Below, one piece after another: positions 1-11,298 of a stretch of 64,000 nt of DNA; within the stretch, counting starts at the first letter, position 1, and every line of letters starts with the position of its first letter. Location: the NCBI RefSeq assembly GCF_051401765.1, contig NW_027480423.1, positions 17,112,001 to 17,176,000 of the forward strand, read 5' to 3'. A program made the position numbers and the translations under genes. The notes below the pieces were generated by a model that worked only from the letters and a program-made list of their open reading frames with translations, was not told the DNA's origin and made no database searches. Source of the DNA: Calliopsis andreniformis (Eukaryota; Arthropoda; Insecta; Hymenoptera; Andrenidae).

Positions 1-121
1 ACTTTCACACCGGTAGCAATTATTCGTTTTATACGATGGAAAAACTGTTCTATTTATATTGTATTTTATGCTTCGGGCGTTCACTTCTTAGGCCCAAACT
101 ATTCGAACTGGTGAAACAACG

Positions 122-140
122 CCCTAGGGTGAAGCCTAGG
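122..140. other. Dyad: palindromic CCCTAGGG and CCTAGG six bases apart
   Basis: The 8-bp palindrome CCCTAGGG is followed by TGAAG and a second palindrome CCTAGG, so the two CCTAGG halves can pair with each other around a 6-base loop (GTGAAG). Units with CCCTAGGG carry the full form. The commoner CCCTAGAG units keep only a 4-bp CCTA/TAGG stem. It occurs at unit positions about 129-146 throughout the array. Short dyads are frequent in centromeric satellites; any function here is inference. Confidence 0.4.
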
Positions 141-518
141 TTGCCCGGAACGTAGAAATGACCATAACTTTCACACTGGTAGCAATTATTCGTTTTATAC
201 ATGGAAAAACTGTTCCATTTATTTTGTATTGTATGCTTCGGGCGTTGACTTCTAAGGCCCAAACTGTTTGATCTGGTGGAGCAACGCCCTAGAGTGAAGC
301 CTAGGTTGCCCGGGACGTAGAAATGACCATAACTTTCACAGTGGTTGCAATTATTCCTGTTCTAAGATGGACAAACTGTTGTATTTATATCGTATTTTAT
401 GCTTCTGGCGTTGACGTCTAAGGACCTAACTATTCGATCTTGTGGGGCAACGCTCTGGAGTGAAGCCTAGGTTGCTCGGAATGTAGGAATGACCATAAAT
501 TTCACACTGGTTGCAATC

Positions 519-535
519 ATTCGTTTTATACGATG
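519..535 (+). other. CENP-B-box-like motif, common form (7 of 9 fixed bases)
   Basis: The site reads TTCGTTTTATACGATG after one flanking base. Against NTTCGNNNNANNCGGGN it keeps TTCG, the central A and the following CG at the right spacing and differs at the last two G positions (AT instead). The same site recurs at unit positions 30-46 in a large share of units across the window. CENP-B binding in mammals is established for the full motif. Binding here is not shown and the match could be chance fixed by repeat amplification. Confidence 0.5.
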
Positions 536-656
536 GAAAAACTGTTGCATCTTTATCGTATTTTATGCTTCGGGCGTGGACTTCTTAGGCCCTAACCATT
601 CGATCTGGTGGAGCAACTCCCTAGAGTGAAGCCTAGGTTGCCCGGAACGTAGAAAT

Positions 657-822
657 GACCATAACTTTCACACTGGTAGCAATTATTCGTTTTATACGAT
701 GGAAAAACTGTTATATTTATATTGTATTTTATGCTTCTGACGTTGACTTCTTAGGCCCTAACTATTCGATCTGGTGGAACAACGCCCTAGAGTGAAGCCT
801 AGGTTGCCTGGAACGTAGAAAT
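657..822 (+). repeat. Representative satellite unit (reference phase)
   Basis: This unit is close to the majority sequence and fixes the phase used in this annotation. Unit positions 1-80 are AT-rich and contain the TTCG...TATACGATGG motif at about 30-45 and the run TATTTATATTGTATTTTATG at about 59-77. Unit positions 81-166 are GC-richer and contain GGCCCTAACTATTCGATC, GCCCTAG, CCTAGG and GCCYGG. Variation between units clusters in a few sites: TTCG versus TTCC, TTCA or TACA in the motif; TCTAAGG versus TCTTAGG; GGCCCTAAC versus GGCCGTAGC; and CGATCTGG versus CGATGTGG. These variants make it possible to trace larger repeats. Confidence 0.95.
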
Positions 823-1007
823 GACAATTACTTTCACACTGTATGCAGTTATTCATGTTATATGATGGAAAAACTGTTGCACATTTATTGTATTTTATGC
901 TTCTGGCGTTGATTTCTAAGGCCCTAACTATTCGATCTGGTGGAGCAACGCCCTAGAGTGAAGCCTAGGTTGCCCGGAACGTAGAAATGACCATTACGTT
1001 CACACTG

Positions 1008-1949
1008 TTTGCAATTACTCATTCTATACGATGGAAAAGCTGCTGTATTTTTATCGTATTTTCTGCTTCTGGCATTGACTTCTAAGGTCCTAGCTACTCA
1101 ATCTGGTATGGCAACGTCCAGAGTGAACCCTATGTTGCCCGGGACGAAGAAATGACCACAACTTTCACACTGGTTGCAATTATTCCTTTTACAGAATGGA
1201 AAAACTGTTGTCTTTATATTGTATTTTATGCTTCTGGCGTTGACTTCTAAGGCCGCAGCTATACGATGTGGTTGAGCAACGCCATACAGTGAAGCCTAGG
1301 ATGCCCGGAACGTAGAAATGACCATTATCTTCACACTGGTTGCAATTATTCGTTTTATGCGATGGAAAAACTGTTGTACTTATTTTGTATTTGGTGCTTC
1401 TGGCGTTTACTTCTTAGGCCCTAACTATTGGATTTGTTGGACCAACTTCCTAGAGTGAAGCCTAGGTTGCCCGGAACGTAGAAATGACCATCACCTTCAA
1501 ACGGGCTGCAATTATTCCTGTAATTCGATGGAAAAACTGTTATATTTTTATTGTATTTTATGCTTCTGGCGTTGACTTCTGAGGCCCTAACTATTCTGGT
1601 GGAGCAGCGCCCTAGAGTAAAGCCTAGGTTGCCCGAACCGTAGAAATGACCATCACCTTCACACTGTTTGCAATCGTTCATTTTATATGATGGAAAAGCT
1701 GTTGCATTTTTATCGTATTTTCTGCTTCTGGCATTGACTTCTAAGGTCCTAACTATTCAACCTGGTGGGGCAACGTCCAAGAGTGAACACTATGTTGCCC
1801 GGAACGTAGAAATGACCACAACTTTCACACTGGTTGCAATTATTCGTTTTATACAATGGAAAAACTGTTCTATTTATTTTGTATTTTATGCTTCGGGCGT
1901 TGACATCTAAGGCCCTAACTGTTTGATCTGGTGGAGCAACGCCCTACGG
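1008..1949 (+). repeat. Diverged single units without a clear higher-order partner
   Basis: This stretch holds about 5.7 ordinary satellite units that differ from each other by many substitutions. Examples are CTACTCAATCTGGTATGG near 1,095 and GTTGGACCAACTTCC near 1,436. I could not place it in a longer repeat by eye. It contains no gene. Confidence 0.7.
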
Positions 1950-2900
1950 TGAAGCCTAGGTTGCCCGGAAAGTAGAAATGACCATAACTTTCACACTGGT
2001 TGCAATTATTCGTTTTATACGATGGAAAAGCTGTGGCACCTTTATTGTATTTTATTCATCTGCGGTTGACTTCTAAGGCCGTAGCTATTAGATGTGGTCG
2101 AGCAACGCCCTAGAGTGACGCCTAGGTTGGCAGGAACGTAGAAATGACCATTACTTTCACAATGTTTGCAATTATTCATTTTATACGATGGAAAATCTTT
2201 TGTACTTGTATTGTATTTTATTCTTCTGGCGTTGACTTCTTAGGCCCTAACTATTCGATCTGGTGGAACAACGCCCTAGAGTGAAGACTTGGTTGCCCGG
2301 AACATGGAAATGACCATTACTTTCACACTGTTTGCAGTTATTCCTGTTATACGATGGAAAAACTTTTGCACCTTTATTGTATTTTATGCTTCTGGCGTTG
2401 ACTTCTAAGGCCCTAGCTATTCGACTTGGTGGAGCAACGCCCGAGAGTGGAGCCTAGGTTGCCCGGTACGTAGAAATGACCATTACTTGCACACTGTTTG
2501 CAAATATACATTACATACGATGGAAAATCTGTTGTATTTATGTTGTATTTTATGCTTCTGGCGTTGACTTCTTAGGCCCTAACTATTTGATCTGGTGGTG
2601 CACCGCCCTAGAGTGAAGCCTAGGTTGCCCGGAACGTAGAAAAGACCATTACCTTCGGACTGGTTGCAGTTAGTCCTGTTTTACAATGGAAAAACTGTTG
2701 CATCTTTATTGTATTTTATGCTTCCGGCGTTGATTTCTAAGGCCCTAATTATACGATCTGGTGGCGCAACGCCCTAGAGTGAAGCCTAGGTTGCCCGGAA
2801 CGTAGAAATGACCATTACATTCACACTGGTTGCAATTATTCGTCTTATACGATGGAAAAGCTGTTGTATTTATATCGTATTTTATGCTTCTGGCGTTGAC
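1950..2900 (+). repeat. Older 11-unit repeat, copy 1
   Basis: It aligns with 3,775-4,725 at a shift of 1,825 bp (11 units less 1 bp). Shared private variants include GTGGCACC near 2,033, TCATCTGCGGTTGAC near 2,054, AACATGGAAATG near 2,302 and GGTGCACCGCC near 2,597. The copies differ by scattered substitutions (for example around 2,165-2,225), far more than the central blocks, so this duplication looks older. Confidence 0.8.
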
Positions 2901-3309
2901 TTCTTAGGCCCTAACTATTCCATCTGGTGGAACAACGGCCTTGGGTGAAGCCTAGGCTGCGCGGAACGTAGCAATGACCATAACTTTCACACTGGTAGCA
3001 ATTATTCGTTTTATACGATGGAAAAACTGTTCTATTTATTTTGTATTTTATTCTTCGGGCGTTCACTTCTACGGCCCTAGCTATTCTATCTGGTCGAGCA
3101 ACGCCCTAGAGTGAAGCCTAGGTAGCCCGGAACGTAGAAATGACCATAACTTCCACACTGCTTGCAATTATTCGTTTTCTACGATGGAAAAGCTGTTGTA
3201 TTTATATCGTATTTTATGCTTCTGGCGTTGACTTCTTAGGCCCTAACTATTCCATCTGGTGGAACAACGCCCTAGGGTGAAGCCTAGGTTGCGCGGAACG
3301 TAGAAATGA

Positions 3310-3640
3310 CCATAACTTTCACACTGGTAGCAATTAGTCGTTTTATACAATAAAAAACTGTTTTATTTATTTTGTATTTTATGCTTCTGACGTTGACTTC
3401 TTAGGCCCTAACTATTCGATCTGGTGGAACAACGCCCTAGAGTGAAGCCTAGGTTGCCTGGAACGTAGAAATGACAATTACTTTCACACTGTATGCAGTT
3501 ATTCATGTTATATGATGGAAAAACTGTTGCACATTTACTGTATTTTATGCTTCTGGCGTTGATTTCTAAGGCCCTAACTATTCGATCTGGTGGAGCAACG
3601 CCCTAGAGTGAAGCCTATGTTGCCCGGAACGTAGAAATGA
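3310..3640 (+). repeat. Two-unit segment shared with 660-990
   Basis: The private variants TCTGACGTTGAC, TTGCCTGGAACG, GACAATTAC and TGTATGCAGTTATTCATG occur here and near 735-860 at a shift of 2,650 bp (16 units). The same combination is found again near 9,190-9,315, 13,340-13,465 and in part at 18,160-18,260, which makes it a useful tracer of block movement. Confidence 0.75.
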
Positions 3641-3774
3641 CCATAACTTTCACACTGGTTGCTATTATTCGTTTTAGACGATGGAAAAGCTGTTATATTT
3701 ATATTGTATTTGATGCTTCTGGCGTTGACTTCTTAGGCCCTAACTGTTCGATCTGGTGGAACAACGCCCTAGGG

Positions 3775-4725
3775 TGAAGCCTAGGTTGCCCGGAAAGTAG
3801 AAATGACCATAACTTTCACACTGGTTGCAATTATTCGTTTTATACGATGGAAAAGCTGTGGCACCTTTATTGTATTTTATTCATCTGCGGTTGACTTCTA
3901 TGGCCGTAGCTATTAGACGTGGTGGAGCAACGCCCAAGAGTGACGCCTAGGTTGGCCGGAACGAAGAAATGTCCATTACTTTCACAATGTTTACAATTAT
4001 ACATTTTATACGATGGAAAAGCTTTTGTTCTTATATTGTATTTTATCTTTCTGGCGTTGACTTCTTAGGCCCTAACTATTCGATCTGGTGGAACAACGCC
4101 CTAGAGTGAGGACTTGGTTGCCCGGAACATGGAAATGACCATTACTTTCACACTGTTTGCAGTTATTCCTGTTATACGATGGAAAAACTTTTGCATCTTT
4201 ATTGTATTTTATGCTTCTGGCGTTGACTTCTAAGGCCCTAGCTATTCGATTTGGTGGAGCAACGCCCGAGAGTGGAGCCTAGGTTGCCCGGTACGTAGAA
4301 ATGACCATTACTTTCACACTGTTTGCAAGTATACATTATATACGATGGAAAATCTGTTGTATTTATGTTGTATTTTGTGCTTCTGGCGTTGACTTCTTAG
4401 GCCCTAACTATTTGATCTGGTGGTGCACCGCCCTAGAGTGAAGCCTAGGTTGCGCGGAACGTAGAAAAGGCCATTACCATCACACTGGTTGCAATTATTC
4501 CTGTTTTACGATGGAAAAACTGTTGCATCTTTATTGTATTTTATGCTTCTGGCGTTGATTTCTAAGGCCCTAATTATTCGATCTTGTTGAGCAACGCCCT
4601 AGAGTGAAGCCTAGGTTGCCCGGAACGTAGAAATGACCATTACATTCACACTGGTTGCAATTATTCGTCTTATACGATGGAAAAGTTGTTGTATTTATAT
4701 TGTATTTTATGCTTCTGGCGTTGAC
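3775..4725 (+). repeat. Older 11-unit repeat, copy 2
   Basis: This is the partner of 1,950-2,900. Its last part was duplicated again: 4,201-4,347 matches 4,699-4,845 at a shift of 498 bp (3 units), carrying the private variants CGATTTGG and CCCGAGAGTGGAGCC. Confidence 0.8.
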
Positions 4726-5093
4726 TTCTAAGGCCCTAGCTATTCGATTTGGTGGAGCAACGCCCGAGAGTGGAGCCTAGGTTGCCCGGTACGTAGAAAT
4801 GACCATTACTTTCACACTGTTTGCAAGTATACATTATATACGATGTAAAGGCTGTTGTATTTATTTTGTAGTTTATGCTTCTGGCGTTGACTTCTAAGGC
4901 CCTGACTCTTCGATCTGGTGGAGCAACGCCTCAGAGTGAAGTCTAGGATGCCTGAAACGCCGAAATGATCATTACCTTCACACTGTTTCCAATTATTCAT
5001 TTTATACGATGGCAAAGCTGTTGCATTTATATTGTATTTTATGCTTTCGGCGTTGACTTCTAAGGCCGTAGCTATCAGATGTGGTGCAGCAAC

Positions 5094-7083
5094 GCCCTAG
5101 AGTGACGCCTAGGTTGCCAGGAACGTAGAAATGACCATTACTTTCACACTATTTGCAAATATACATTATATACGATGGAAAAACTGTTTTACTTATATTG
5201 TATTTTATGTTTCTGGCGTTGACTTCTAAGGCCATAGCTATTCGCTGTGGTGGCGCACCGACCTAGGTTGAAGCCTGAGTTGCCCGGAACATAGAAATGA
5301 CCATTACCGTCACACTTGTTGCAATTATTCCTGTTATACGATTGAAACATTGTGTATTTTTATTTTATTTTATGCTTCTGGCGTTGGCTTCAAAGGCCCT
5401 AGCTATTGGATCTGGTGGAGCAACGCCCTAGAGTGAAGCCTAGGTTGCCCGAAACCTAGAAATGACCATTACTTTCACTCTGGTTGCAATTTTTCCTTTT
5501 ATACGATGGAAAAACGGATGGATTTTTATTGTATTTTATGCTTCGGGCGTTGACATCTAAGGGCCTAACTATTCGGTCTGGTGGAACAACGCCCTAGAGT
5601 GAGGCCTAGGTTGCCTGGAACGCAGAAACGACCTTAACTGTCATACTGGTTGCAATTATTTGTTTTATACGATGGAAAAACTGTTGTATTTATATTGTAT
5701 TATATGCTTCTAGCGATGACTTCTTAGGACCTAACTATTCGGTCTGGTGTAGCAACGCCCTAGAGTGAAGCCTAGCTTGCCCGGAATGTAGAAATGACAA
5801 TGTCTTTCAGACTGGTTGCAATTATTCCTGTTTTACGACGGCAAAACTGTTGTATTTTTATTGTATTTTATGCTTCAGGCGATGTCTTCTAAGGTCGCAG
5901 CTATTCCACGTGGTGGAGCGACGCCCTAGAGTGAAGCCTAGGTTGCCCGGAACGTAGAAATGACCACTACTTTCATACTGTTTGCAAATATTCATTTTAT
6001 ATAGTGGAAAAGCTGTTGTATTTATATTGTATTTTAAGCTTCTGGCGTTGACTTCTTAGGCCGTATGTATTTGGTCTGGTGGAGAAACGCCCTAGAGTGA
6101 AGCCTAGGTTGCGCGGAACGTAGAAATGACTATAACTTTCACACCGGTAGCAATTATTCGTTTTATACGATGGAAAAACTGTTCTATTTATTTTGTATTT
6201 TATGCTTCGGGCGTTGACATCTAAGGCCCTAACTGTTTGATCTGGTGGAGCAACGCCCTAGAGTGAAGCCTATGTTGCCCGGAACGTAGAAATGACCATA
6301 ACTTTCACACTGGTTGCTATTATTCGTTTTAGACGATGGAAAAGCTGTTATATTTATACTGTATTTGATGCTTCTGGCGTTGACTTCTTAGGCCCTAACT
6401 GTTCGATCTGGTGGAACAACGCCCTAGGGTGAAGCCTAGGATGCCCGGAAAGTAGAAATGACCATAACTTTCATACTGGTTGCAATGATTCGTTTTATAC
6501 GATGAAAAAACTGTTGTATTTATATTGTATTTTATGCTTCTGGCGTTCACTTCTTAGGCCCAAACTATTCGAACTGGTGAAACAACGCCCTAGGGTGAAG
6601 CCTAGGTTGCCCGGAACGTAGAAATGACCATAACTTTCACACTGGTAGCAATTATTCGTTTTATACATGGAAAAACTGTTCCATTTATTTTGTATTGTAT
6701 GCTTCGGGCGTTGACTTCTAAGGCCCAAACTGTTTGATCTGGTGGAGCAACGCCCTAGAGTGAAGCCTAGGTTGCCCGGGACGTAGAAATGACCATAACT
6801 TTCACAGTGGTTGCAATTATTCCTGTTCTAAGATGGACAAACTGTTGTATTTATATCGTATTTTATGCTTCTGGCGTTGACGTCTAAGGACCTAACTATT
6901 CGATCTTGTGGGGCAACGCTCTGGAGTGAAGCCTAGGTTGCTCGGAATGTAGGAATGACCATAAATTTCACACTGGTTGCAATCATTCGTTTTATACGAT
7001 GGAAAAACTGTTGCATCTTTATCGTATTTTATGCTTCGGGCGTGGACTTCTTAGGCCCTAACCATTCGATCTGGTGGAGCAAC
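5094..7083 (+). repeat. 12-unit higher-order repeat (1,990 bp), copy 1
   Basis: It matches 7,084-9,073 at a constant shift of 1,990 bp (12 units less 2 bp). I saw five substitutions between copies: C5213/T7203, C5233/A7223, A5729/C7719, G6732/A8722 and C7041/T9031. That is about 99.7% identity if no others were missed. Junction sequence is CCCTAGAGTGA on both sides. Confidence 0.92.
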
Positions 7084-9073
7084 TCCCTAGAGTGACGCCT
7101 AGGTTGCCAGGAACGTAGAAATGACCATTACTTTCACACTATTTGCAAATATACATTATATACGATGGAAAAACTGTTTTACTTATATTGTATTTTATGT
7201 TTTTGGCGTTGACTTCTAAGGCAATAGCTATTCGCTGTGGTGGCGCACCGACCTAGGTTGAAGCCTGAGTTGCCCGGAACATAGAAATGACCATTACCGT
7301 CACACTTGTTGCAATTATTCCTGTTATACGATTGAAACATTGTGTATTTTTATTTTATTTTATGCTTCTGGCGTTGGCTTCAAAGGCCCTAGCTATTGGA
7401 TCTGGTGGAGCAACGCCCTAGAGTGAAGCCTAGGTTGCCCGAAACCTAGAAATGACCATTACTTTCACTCTGGTTGCAATTTTTCCTTTTATACGATGGA
7501 AAAACGGATGGATTTTTATTGTATTTTATGCTTCGGGCGTTGACATCTAAGGGCCTAACTATTCGGTCTGGTGGAACAACGCCCTAGAGTGAGGCCTAGG
7601 TTGCCTGGAACGCAGAAACGACCTTAACTGTCATACTGGTTGCAATTATTTGTTTTATACGATGGAAAAACTGTTGTATTTATATTGTATTATATGCTTC
7701 TAGCGATGACTTCTTAGGCCCTAACTATTCGGTCTGGTGTAGCAACGCCCTAGAGTGAAGCCTAGCTTGCCCGGAATGTAGAAATGACAATGTCTTTCAG
7801 ACTGGTTGCAATTATTCCTGTTTTACGACGGCAAAACTGTTGTATTTTTATTGTATTTTATGCTTCAGGCGATGTCTTCTAAGGTCGCAGCTATTCCACG
7901 TGGTGGAGCGACGCCCTAGAGTGAAGCCTAGGTTGCCCGGAACGTAGAAATGACCACTACTTTCATACTGTTTGCAAATATTCATTTTATATAGTGGAAA
8001 AGCTGTTGTATTTATATTGTATTTTAAGCTTCTGGCGTTGACTTCTTAGGCCGTATGTATTTGGTCTGGTGGAGAAACGCCCTAGAGTGAAGCCTAGGTT
8101 GCGCGGAACGTAGAAATGACTATAACTTTCACACCGGTAGCAATTATTCGTTTTATACGATGGAAAAACTGTTCTATTTATTTTGTATTTTATGCTTCGG
8201 GCGTTGACATCTAAGGCCCTAACTGTTTGATCTGGTGGAGCAACGCCCTAGAGTGAAGCCTATGTTGCCCGGAACGTAGAAATGACCATAACTTTCACAC
8301 TGGTTGCTATTATTCGTTTTAGACGATGGAAAAGCTGTTATATTTATACTGTATTTGATGCTTCTGGCGTTGACTTCTTAGGCCCTAACTGTTCGATCTG
8401 GTGGAACAACGCCCTAGGGTGAAGCCTAGGATGCCCGGAAAGTAGAAATGACCATAACTTTCATACTGGTTGCAATGATTCGTTTTATACGATGAAAAAA
8501 CTGTTGTATTTATATTGTATTTTATGCTTCTGGCGTTCACTTCTTAGGCCCAAACTATTCGAACTGGTGAAACAACGCCCTAGGGTGAAGCCTAGGTTGC
8601 CCGGAACGTAGAAATGACCATAACTTTCACACTGGTAGCAATTATTCGTTTTATACATGGAAAAACTGTTCCATTTATTTTGTATTGTATGCTTCGGGCG
8701 TTGACTTCTAAGGCCCAAACTATTTGATCTGGTGGAGCAACGCCCTAGAGTGAAGCCTAGGTTGCCCGGGACGTAGAAATGACCATAACTTTCACAGTGG
8801 TTGCAATTATTCCTGTTCTAAGATGGACAAACTGTTGTATTTATATCGTATTTTATGCTTCTGGCGTTGACGTCTAAGGACCTAACTATTCGATCTTGTG
8901 GGGCAACGCTCTGGAGTGAAGCCTAGGTTGCTCGGAATGTAGGAATGACCATAAATTTCACACTGGTTGCAATCATTCGTTTTATACGATGGAAAAACTG
9001 TTGCATCTTTATCGTATTTTATGCTTCGGGTGTGGACTTCTTAGGCCCTAACCATTCGATCTGGTGGAGCAAC
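7084..9073 (+). repeat. 12-unit higher-order repeat (1,990 bp), copy 2
   Basis: This is the tandem partner of 5,094-7,083. Its right end overlaps the left end of the 25-unit repeat that begins near 8,965, so the two duplications share about 100 bp. This shows that the 12-unit duplication and the 25-unit duplication happened as separate events in the same stretch. Confidence 0.92.
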
Positions 9074-10108
9074 TCCCTAGAGTGAAGCCTAGGTTGCCCG
9101 GAACGTAGAAATGACCATAACTTTCACACTGGTAGCAATTATTCGTTTTATACGATGGAAAAACTGTTATATTTATATTGTATTTTATGCTTCTGACGTT
9201 GACTTCTTAGGCCCTAACTATTCGATCTGGTGGAACAACGCCCTAGAGTGAAGCCTAGGTTGCCTGGAACGTAGAAATGACAATTACTTTCACACTGTAT
9301 GCAGTTATTCATGTTATATGATGGAAAAACTGTTGCACATTTATTGTATTTTATGCTTCTGGCGTTGATTTCTAAGGCCCTAACTATTCGATCTGGTGGA
9401 GCAACGCCCTAGAGTGAAGCCTAGGTTGCCCGGAACGTAGAAATGACCATTACGTTCACACTGGTTGCAATTATTCGTTTTATACGATGGAAAAGCTGTT
9501 TTATTTATTTTGCACTTTGTGCTTCGCGCGTTGACTTTTAAGGCCCTAACTATTCGATCTGGTGGAGCAACGTCCTAGTGTGAAGCCTAGGTTGCCCGGA
9601 ACGAAGAAATGACCATAACTTTCACACTGGTTGCAATTATTCGTTTTATACGATGGAAAAACTGTTGTATTTATATTGTATTTTATGCTTCTGGCGTTCA
9701 CTTCATGGGCCCTCACTATTCGATCTGGTGAAACAACGCCCTAGGGTGAAGCCTAGGTTGCCCGGAACGTAGAAATGACCATAACATTTACACTGGTAGC
9801 AATTATTCGTTTTATACAACGGAAAAACTGTCCTTTTTATTTTGTATTTTATGCTTCGGGCGTTGACTTCTAAGGCCCTAACTGTTTGATCTGGTGCAGC
9901 AACGCCCTAGAGTGAAGCCTAGTATGCCCGGAACGAAGAAATGACAATTACTTTCACTCTGACTGCAATTATTCGTTTTTTACAATGGAAAAGCTGTTGT
10001 ATTTATATTGTATTTTATGCCTCTGGCGTTGACTTCTAAGGCCCTAGCTATTCGATCTAGTGGAGCAACGCGCTAGGGTGAAGCCTAGGTTGCCCGGAAC
10101 GTAGAAAT

Positions 10109-11147
10109 GACCATCACTTTCAAACTGGTTGCAATTAATCCTGTTATACGATGGAAAAGCTGTTGTATTTTTATTGCATTTTATGCTGCGGGCGATGACT
10201 TCTAAGGCCCTAACTATTCAATCTGTTGGAGCAACGCCCTAGAGTGAAGCCTAGGTTGCTCGGAATGTAGAAATGACCATAACTTTCACACTGGTTACAA
10301 TTATTCGTTTTATACGATGGAAAAACTGTTGCATTTATATTGTATTTTATGCTTCTGGCGTTCACTTCTTAGGCCCTAACTATTCGACCTGGTGGAACAA
10401 CGCCCTAGGGTGTAGCCCAGGTTGCCCGGAACGTAGAAATGACCATAACTTTTACACTGTTAGCAATTATTCGTTTTATACAATGGAAAAACTGTTGTAT
10501 TTATATTGTATTTTATGCTTCTGGCGTTGACATCTTAGGCCCTAACTATTCGATCTGGTGGAGCAATGCCTCAGAGTTAAGTCTAGGGTGCCCGAAACGA
10601 CGAAATGATCATTACTTTCACGCTTGTTGCAATTATTCCTGTTATACGATGAAAAGACCGTTGTATTTTTATTGTATTTTATGCTTCAGGCGTAGGCTTC
10701 TAAGGCCGTAGATATAGGATATGGCGGAGCACCGCCCTAGAGTGAAGCCTAGGATGCCCGGAACGTAGAAATGACCATAACTTTTACACTGGTAGCAATT
10801 ATTCGTTTTATACAAAGGAAAAACTGTTCTATTTATTTTGTATTTTATGCTTCGGGCGTTGACTTCTAAGGCCCTAACTGTTTGATCTGGTGGAGCAACG
10901 CCCTAGAGTGAAGCCTAGGTTGCCCGGAACGTAGAAATGACCATCACTTTCACACTGGTTGCTATTATTCGTTTTATACGATGGAAAAACTGTTATATTT
11001 ATATTGTATTTTATGCTTCTGGAGTTGACTTCTAAGGACCTAACTATTCGATCTGGTGGAGCAACGCCCTAGAGTGAAGCCTAGGTTGCTCGGAATGTAG
11101 AAATAACCATAACTTTCACACTGGTTGCAATTATTCGTTTTTTACGA
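10109..11147 (+). repeat. Nested 9-unit-shift repeat inside the 25-unit block
   Basis: It matches 11,603-12,641 at a shift of 1,494 bp (9 units). Shared private variants are ATGCTGCGGGCGATGAC, GTTACAATT or GTTGCAATT followed by GCATTTATATTG, and the divergent subfamily unit with GCCTCAGAGTT. It is repeated once more in copy B (14,259 onward and 15,753 onward). Confidence 0.85.
10564..10730 (+). repeat. Divergent subfamily unit (GCCTCAGAGTTAAGTCTAGG type)
   Basis: The junction of two units here carries GCCTCAGAGTTAAGTCTAGG, GCCCGAAACG and CGAAATGATCATTAC. It continues into a unit with TTGTTGCAATTATTCCTG, GATGAAAAGACCG and GGCGTAGGCTTCTAAGG. The set recurs near 12,060, 14,714, 16,210, 19,362, 21,358, 23,347, 28,326, 34,299, 38,614 and 41,932, and in weaker form near 4,925, 55,708, 62,998, 63,326 and 63,492. 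It lacks the CENP-B-box-like TTCG (TTCC instead). Confidence 0.8.
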
Positions 11148-11298
11148 TGGAAAAACTGTTGTATTTCTATTGTATTTTATGCTTCGGGCGTTGACTTCTT
11201 AGGCCCTAACACTTCGATCTGGTGGAGCAACGCCCTACAGAGAAGCCTAGGTTGCCCGGAACGTAGATATGACCATAACCTTCACACAGGTTGCAATT

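Larger units (their letters stand above)
1..1007 (+). repeat. Dispersed copy of the 8.1-9.5 kb segment with a hybrid first unit
   Basis: Positions 76-1,007 match 8,532-9,463 at a constant shift of 8,456 bp (51 units), and 76 to about 640 also match 6,542 onward at a shift of 6,466. Positions 1-80 instead match 8,125-8,204 (shift 8,124) with one visible mismatch near 58. The shift changes by 332 bp, two units, between 76 and 81. This segment therefore lacks two units present in the downstream copies. The match ends at 1,008, where GTT follows CACACT in place of GGT. Confidence 0.85.

Noticed and set aside
106..140. Pol III B-box-like TTCGATC in each unit
   Set aside because: TATTCGATCTGG shares only the TTCGA core with GGTTCGANTCC, and no matching A box, tRNA fold or T-run terminator was seen.
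6495..8718. Minus-strand open frames with a recurring GNLGFTLGRC text
   Set aside because: This is the reverse complement of the CCTAGGTTGCCCGG stretch of the unit, repeated with the array. It is not a protein family.
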